Assembly (NCBI GenBank): GCA_964585635.1
Contig: CAZPEV010000153.1
Coordinates: 1 to 7,894 of the forward strand
Direction of reading: 5' to 3'
Length of the DNA: 7,894 bases
Source of the DNA: CAZPEV01 sp964585635
GTDB lineage: Bacteria; Zixibacteria; MSB-5A5; GN15; JAAZOE01
The translations under genes and the position numbers were made by a program. Each line of letters opens with the position of its first letter. Position 1 is the first letter of the stretch. This document shows positions 5,899-7,894 of this stretch, one piece after another. Under the pieces are notes generated by a model that was not told the DNA's origin, did not search any database, and saw nothing but the letters and a program-made list of their open reading frames with translations.

Positions 5899-7470
5899 TT
5901 ATAGCCGCCTCCAGTGCCGTCCATGACGGGAAAGCAGAATATCGGCCTCGCGTGGTCCCCAACTGCCCGCCTCATAAGAAGCCAGTGGGAACTCCGGGGT
6001 GTTCTCCCAGGCGGCGATGATCGGGTCGGTCAATTCCCACGAAAGGTCGACCTCATCTTCGCGGGCAAAGAGCGTCGTATCCCCCAGAATGGCGTCCAGC
6101 AGAAGCCGCTCGTAGGCCTCCGGTGTCGGGACGCCGAAGGAGGTGGCGTAGTTGAACTCCATGCTGACGGGATCGATCTGATACACCTGCCCGGGGCGTT
6201 TGCAACTGATATTGAGGGAAATGCCCTCTTCCGGCTGGATTTTGATCCCCAAGACATTCGGCTGAAGCTTTTCGATTCCGGTCTGGGCGAAGATTCGGTG
6301 GGGCGGCTCGCGGAAAATAATGTCAACCTCGCTGACTTGTTTGGCCAGCCGCTTGCCGGTGCGGATATAGAAGGGCACGCCGGCCCAGCGCCAATTGTCG
6401 ACCTCCAATTTAATTGCCAGGTAGGTTTCGGTGGCCGACTGGGGATTGATCCCCGGTTCCTTGCGATAGGCCGCCACCGGCGTACCACCGGCCGATCCGG
6501 CGGCATATTGGCCGCGCACCAGAATGTCCGGGAGGCTCTCGACCTCCGGCGGGTGAACCGAGCGCAGAAGCTTGACTTTTTCATCATGGATATGCCCGGC
6601 TTCAAACGACGCCGGCGGTTCCATGGCGATCAGCGAGAAGAGCTGCATGATATGGCTTTGCAGCATGTCGCGGGTAATGCCGGCCTGGTCAAAATAGGCC
6701 GCCCGGTTCTCGACGCCGAGCGTTTCGGCCACCGTAATCTGAACATGGTCGATATACCGCCGGTTCCAGAGCGGCTCGAAGATGCCGTTCCCCAGGCGAA
6801 AGGCCAGAATATTCTGGACGGTCTCCTTGCCCAGGTAGTGGTCGATGCGGTAAACCTGGTCTTCGGCAAAACTGGAATGGACGGCGCCCGTCAGCGTCCA
6901 GGCCGATTTCAGGTCCCGTCCGTATGGTTTTTCGATGATGATCCGGGTCCATCCCTCGGGATTGAGGCCGTTTCCGGTCAGTCCGGCCGCCTTGAGATTG
7001 CGAATAATCTCGGTAAAGGACTCGGGCGGGGTGGCCAGATAATACAGACGATTGCGCGGCCCGCCCCGTTTTTTCTCGATATCAGACAGATGGTCTTTGA
7101 GGGCGGTGAAATCCTCCGGCCGATCGAAGCTGCCGCGCTGATATGATATTCGCCTGAGAAAATCGTTGAGCCCGGCGAAGCGCTCCGGCAAGGACCGCGA
7201 ATGATCATCCAGCGCCTGATGAAGTCTTTTGCGGAAATCATCGTCATCGTCTTCGCGACGGGCGAAGCCGATGATGCTGAACGGGGTGGTCAGCGCTTCC
7301 TCAACGACTAGGTTAAAGAGCGCCGGCACCAATTTTCGCTGCGTTAGGTCGCCGGAGGCGCCGAAAATGACGATGCTGCATGGTTCGGCGTCGGCATGAC
7401 CGGTCTGATAGCGCCGAAAGGGGTTGACACCGGCCTTCCATGATGGCTGGGGAGTCGTCTTGGGTGGCAT
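5899..7470 (-). CDS. zwf: Glucose-6-phosphate 1-dehydrogenase
   Basis: Oxidises glucose-6-phosphate to 6-phosphogluconolactone with NADP+, the entry step of the oxidative pentose phosphate pathway in the cytoplasm. It is 523 residues, slightly longer than the usual 480-515 because of a polar N-terminal extension of about 30 residues. The Rossmann loop is IFGASGDLTQRKLVPALF (about 35-52). EKPYGRDL lies at 180-187 and the substrate signature RIDHYLGKE at 208-216. RDMLQSHIMQ (267-276) carries the His that corresponds to the general base. VDNWRWAGVPFYIRTGKRL (357-375) is the conserved C-domain segment. No key residue is missing. ATG 7470 shares one base with the gnd stop (TGATG) and has AAGGA four bases upstream, so coupled translation with gnd is likely. 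opcA starts one base after its TAA, as expected for partners. Confidence 0.97.
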   Translation of the reverse strand: MPPKTTPQPSWKAGVNPFRRYQTGHADAEPCSIVIFGASGDLTQRKLVPALFNLVVEEALTTPFSIIGFARREDDDDDFRKRLHQALDDHSRSLPERFAGLNDFLRRISYQRGSFDRPEDFTALKDHLSDIEKKRGGPRNRLYYLATPPESFTEIIRNLKAAGLTGNGLNPEGWTRIIIEKPYGRDLKSAWTLTGAVHSSFAEDQVYRIDHYLGKETVQNILAFRLGNGIFEPLWNRRYIDHVQITVAETLGVENRAAYFDQAGITRDMLQSHIMQLFSLIAMEPPASFEAGHIHDEKVKLLRSVHPPEVESLPDILVRGQYAAGSAGGTPVAAYRKEPGINPQSATETYLAIKLEVDNWRWAGVPFYIRTGKRLAKQVSEVDIIFREPPHRIFAQTGIEKLQPNVLGIKIQPEEGISLNISCKRPGQVYQIDPVSMEFNYATSFGVPTPEAYERLLLDAILGDTTLFAREDEVDLSWELTDPIIAAWENTPEFPLASYEAGSWGPREADILLSRHGRHWRRL

Positions 7471-7894
7471 CAGTTCCTTTCTTTCACGGGATGGCCGCCG
7501 AATTGCCGGCGCAGGGCGGCGAGGACTTTGCCGGAAAATGATTCCGGCTGACGACTGCGAAAACGGGTCATGAGCGCATAGGCCAGGCTGACGGCCGGAA
7601 CATCCTTGTCAATCGCCTCCTGTACGGTCCATCGCCCCTCGCCGGAATCCTCGACATAATCGGTGATCTTTTCCAGGCCCGGATCCTCGGCGAGGGCCCG
7701 TTCCGCCAACTCCAGCAGCCAGCTCCGGACCACGGAGCCATGGTTCCAAAGGCGGCAGACTTCCCGCAGGTCGATATCGTAATCCGATTTCTGGAGCAGT
7801 TCCAGCCCCTCGGCGTAGGCCTGCATCAATCCGTACTCGATGCCGTTATGAATCATCTTGACATAATGCCCGGCGCCCGCCGGCCCGACGTGAA
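7470..7894 (-). CDS. gnd: 6-phosphogluconate dehydrogenase, decarboxylating (5' end outside window)
   Basis: Oxidatively decarboxylates 6-phosphogluconate to ribulose-5-phosphate with NAD(P)+, the third oxidative step of the pathway. Only the C-terminal 140 residues are present; the N-terminal Rossmann domain lies beyond 7894. The frame is open through the right edge. It begins GPAGAGHYVKMIHNGIEYG, the active-site helix whose Lys and HN pair bind substrate and assist catalysis, followed by GLMQAYAEG. Further on are LWNHGSVVRSWLLEL, EDSGEGRWTVQEAI and the terminal AALRRQFGGHPVK. This short C-terminus, ending soon after FGGH, fits the roughly 300-residue Gnd type (YqeC/GntZ-like) and not the 470-residue E. 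coli type. The Met at 7856 is internal and is not a start. The stop TGA overlaps the zwf ATG, which shows that TGA is a genuine stop in this genome. Confidence 0.95.
   Translation of the reverse strand, partial: HVGPAGAGHYVKMIHNGIEYGLMQAYAEGLELLQKSDYDIDLREVCRLWNHGSVVRSWLLELAERALAEDPGLEKITDYVEDSGEGRWTVQEAIDKDVPAVSLAYALMTRFRSRQPESFSGKVLAALRRQFGGHPVKERN

Noticed and set aside
5898..5975. Upstream extension of opcA to ATG 5975
   Set aside because: It overlaps the zwf C-terminus, and ATG 5897 has GGAGG upstream and sits one base after the zwf stop.
5914..7146. Plus-strand open frame of 410 codons opposite zwf
   Set aside because: It lies wholly within a convincing zwf gene on the other strand. 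Its translation shows no family motifs and it has no ribosome site; it is a by-product of G/C-rich codon use.

Overview
The window reads almost entirely on the minus strand. Read from high to low coordinates it holds a tightly packed sugar-catabolism operon (7894 down to 3070), an OmpA-family envelope gene (3011 down to 1584), and the first part of a large SBBP beta-propeller gene that runs off the left edge (1339 down to 1). Long plus-strand open frames are antisense shadows of these genes.

Organism: an OmpA C-terminal peptidoglycan-binding domain behind a beta-barrel indicates a diderm (Gram-negative type) bacterium. OpcA is best known from Cyanobacteria and Actinobacteria. Here it occurs beside secreted SBBP/DUF7948 and TSP3-OmpA proteins, a mix I associate with FCB-group relatives and uncultivated candidate phyla such as Zixibacteria. 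That placement is a guess from gene content, not a phylogeny. Shine-Dalgarno sites are clear in front of zwf, opcA and glk, so their absence elsewhere is informative. TGA is a normal stop here, because gnd ends on one at the usual family C-terminus.

Operon, in transcription order: gnd (5' end outside the window), zwf, opcA, pgl, glk. gnd and zwf overlap by one base (TGATG), zwf and opcA are one base apart, and glk starts on a GTG inside the pgl stop region. The set covers glucose to glucose-6-phosphate (Glk), then 6-phosphogluconolactone (Zwf with its assembly or redox partner OpcA), 6-phosphogluconate (Pgl), and ribulose-5-phosphate plus CO2 (Gnd). It is a complete NADPH-generating oxidative pentose phosphate branch fed from free glucose.

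The most unusual feature is at the opcA/pgl junction. opcA is stopped by an in-frame TGA (5151-5153) right after its N-terminal domain. The missing C-terminal OpcA domain follows immediately in the same frame and runs without another stop into a complete Pgl domain. The locus is therefore either an OpcA-Pgl fusion interrupted by one nonsense codon (mutation, read-through or sequence error) or a split arrangement in which Pgl carries an OpcA tail. A 20-nt imperfect hairpin abuts the TGA, and the best ribosome site for Pgl lies inside the OpcA C-terminal region.

Downstream, the OmpA protein (signal peptide, barrel, Pro-rich linker, three TSP3 calcium-binding repeats, OmpA domain) and the secreted SBBP protein (signal peptide, DUF7948-like domain, blades of 68 and 64 residues and a third cut by the window) are envelope or surface proteins with no evident metabolic link to the operon.
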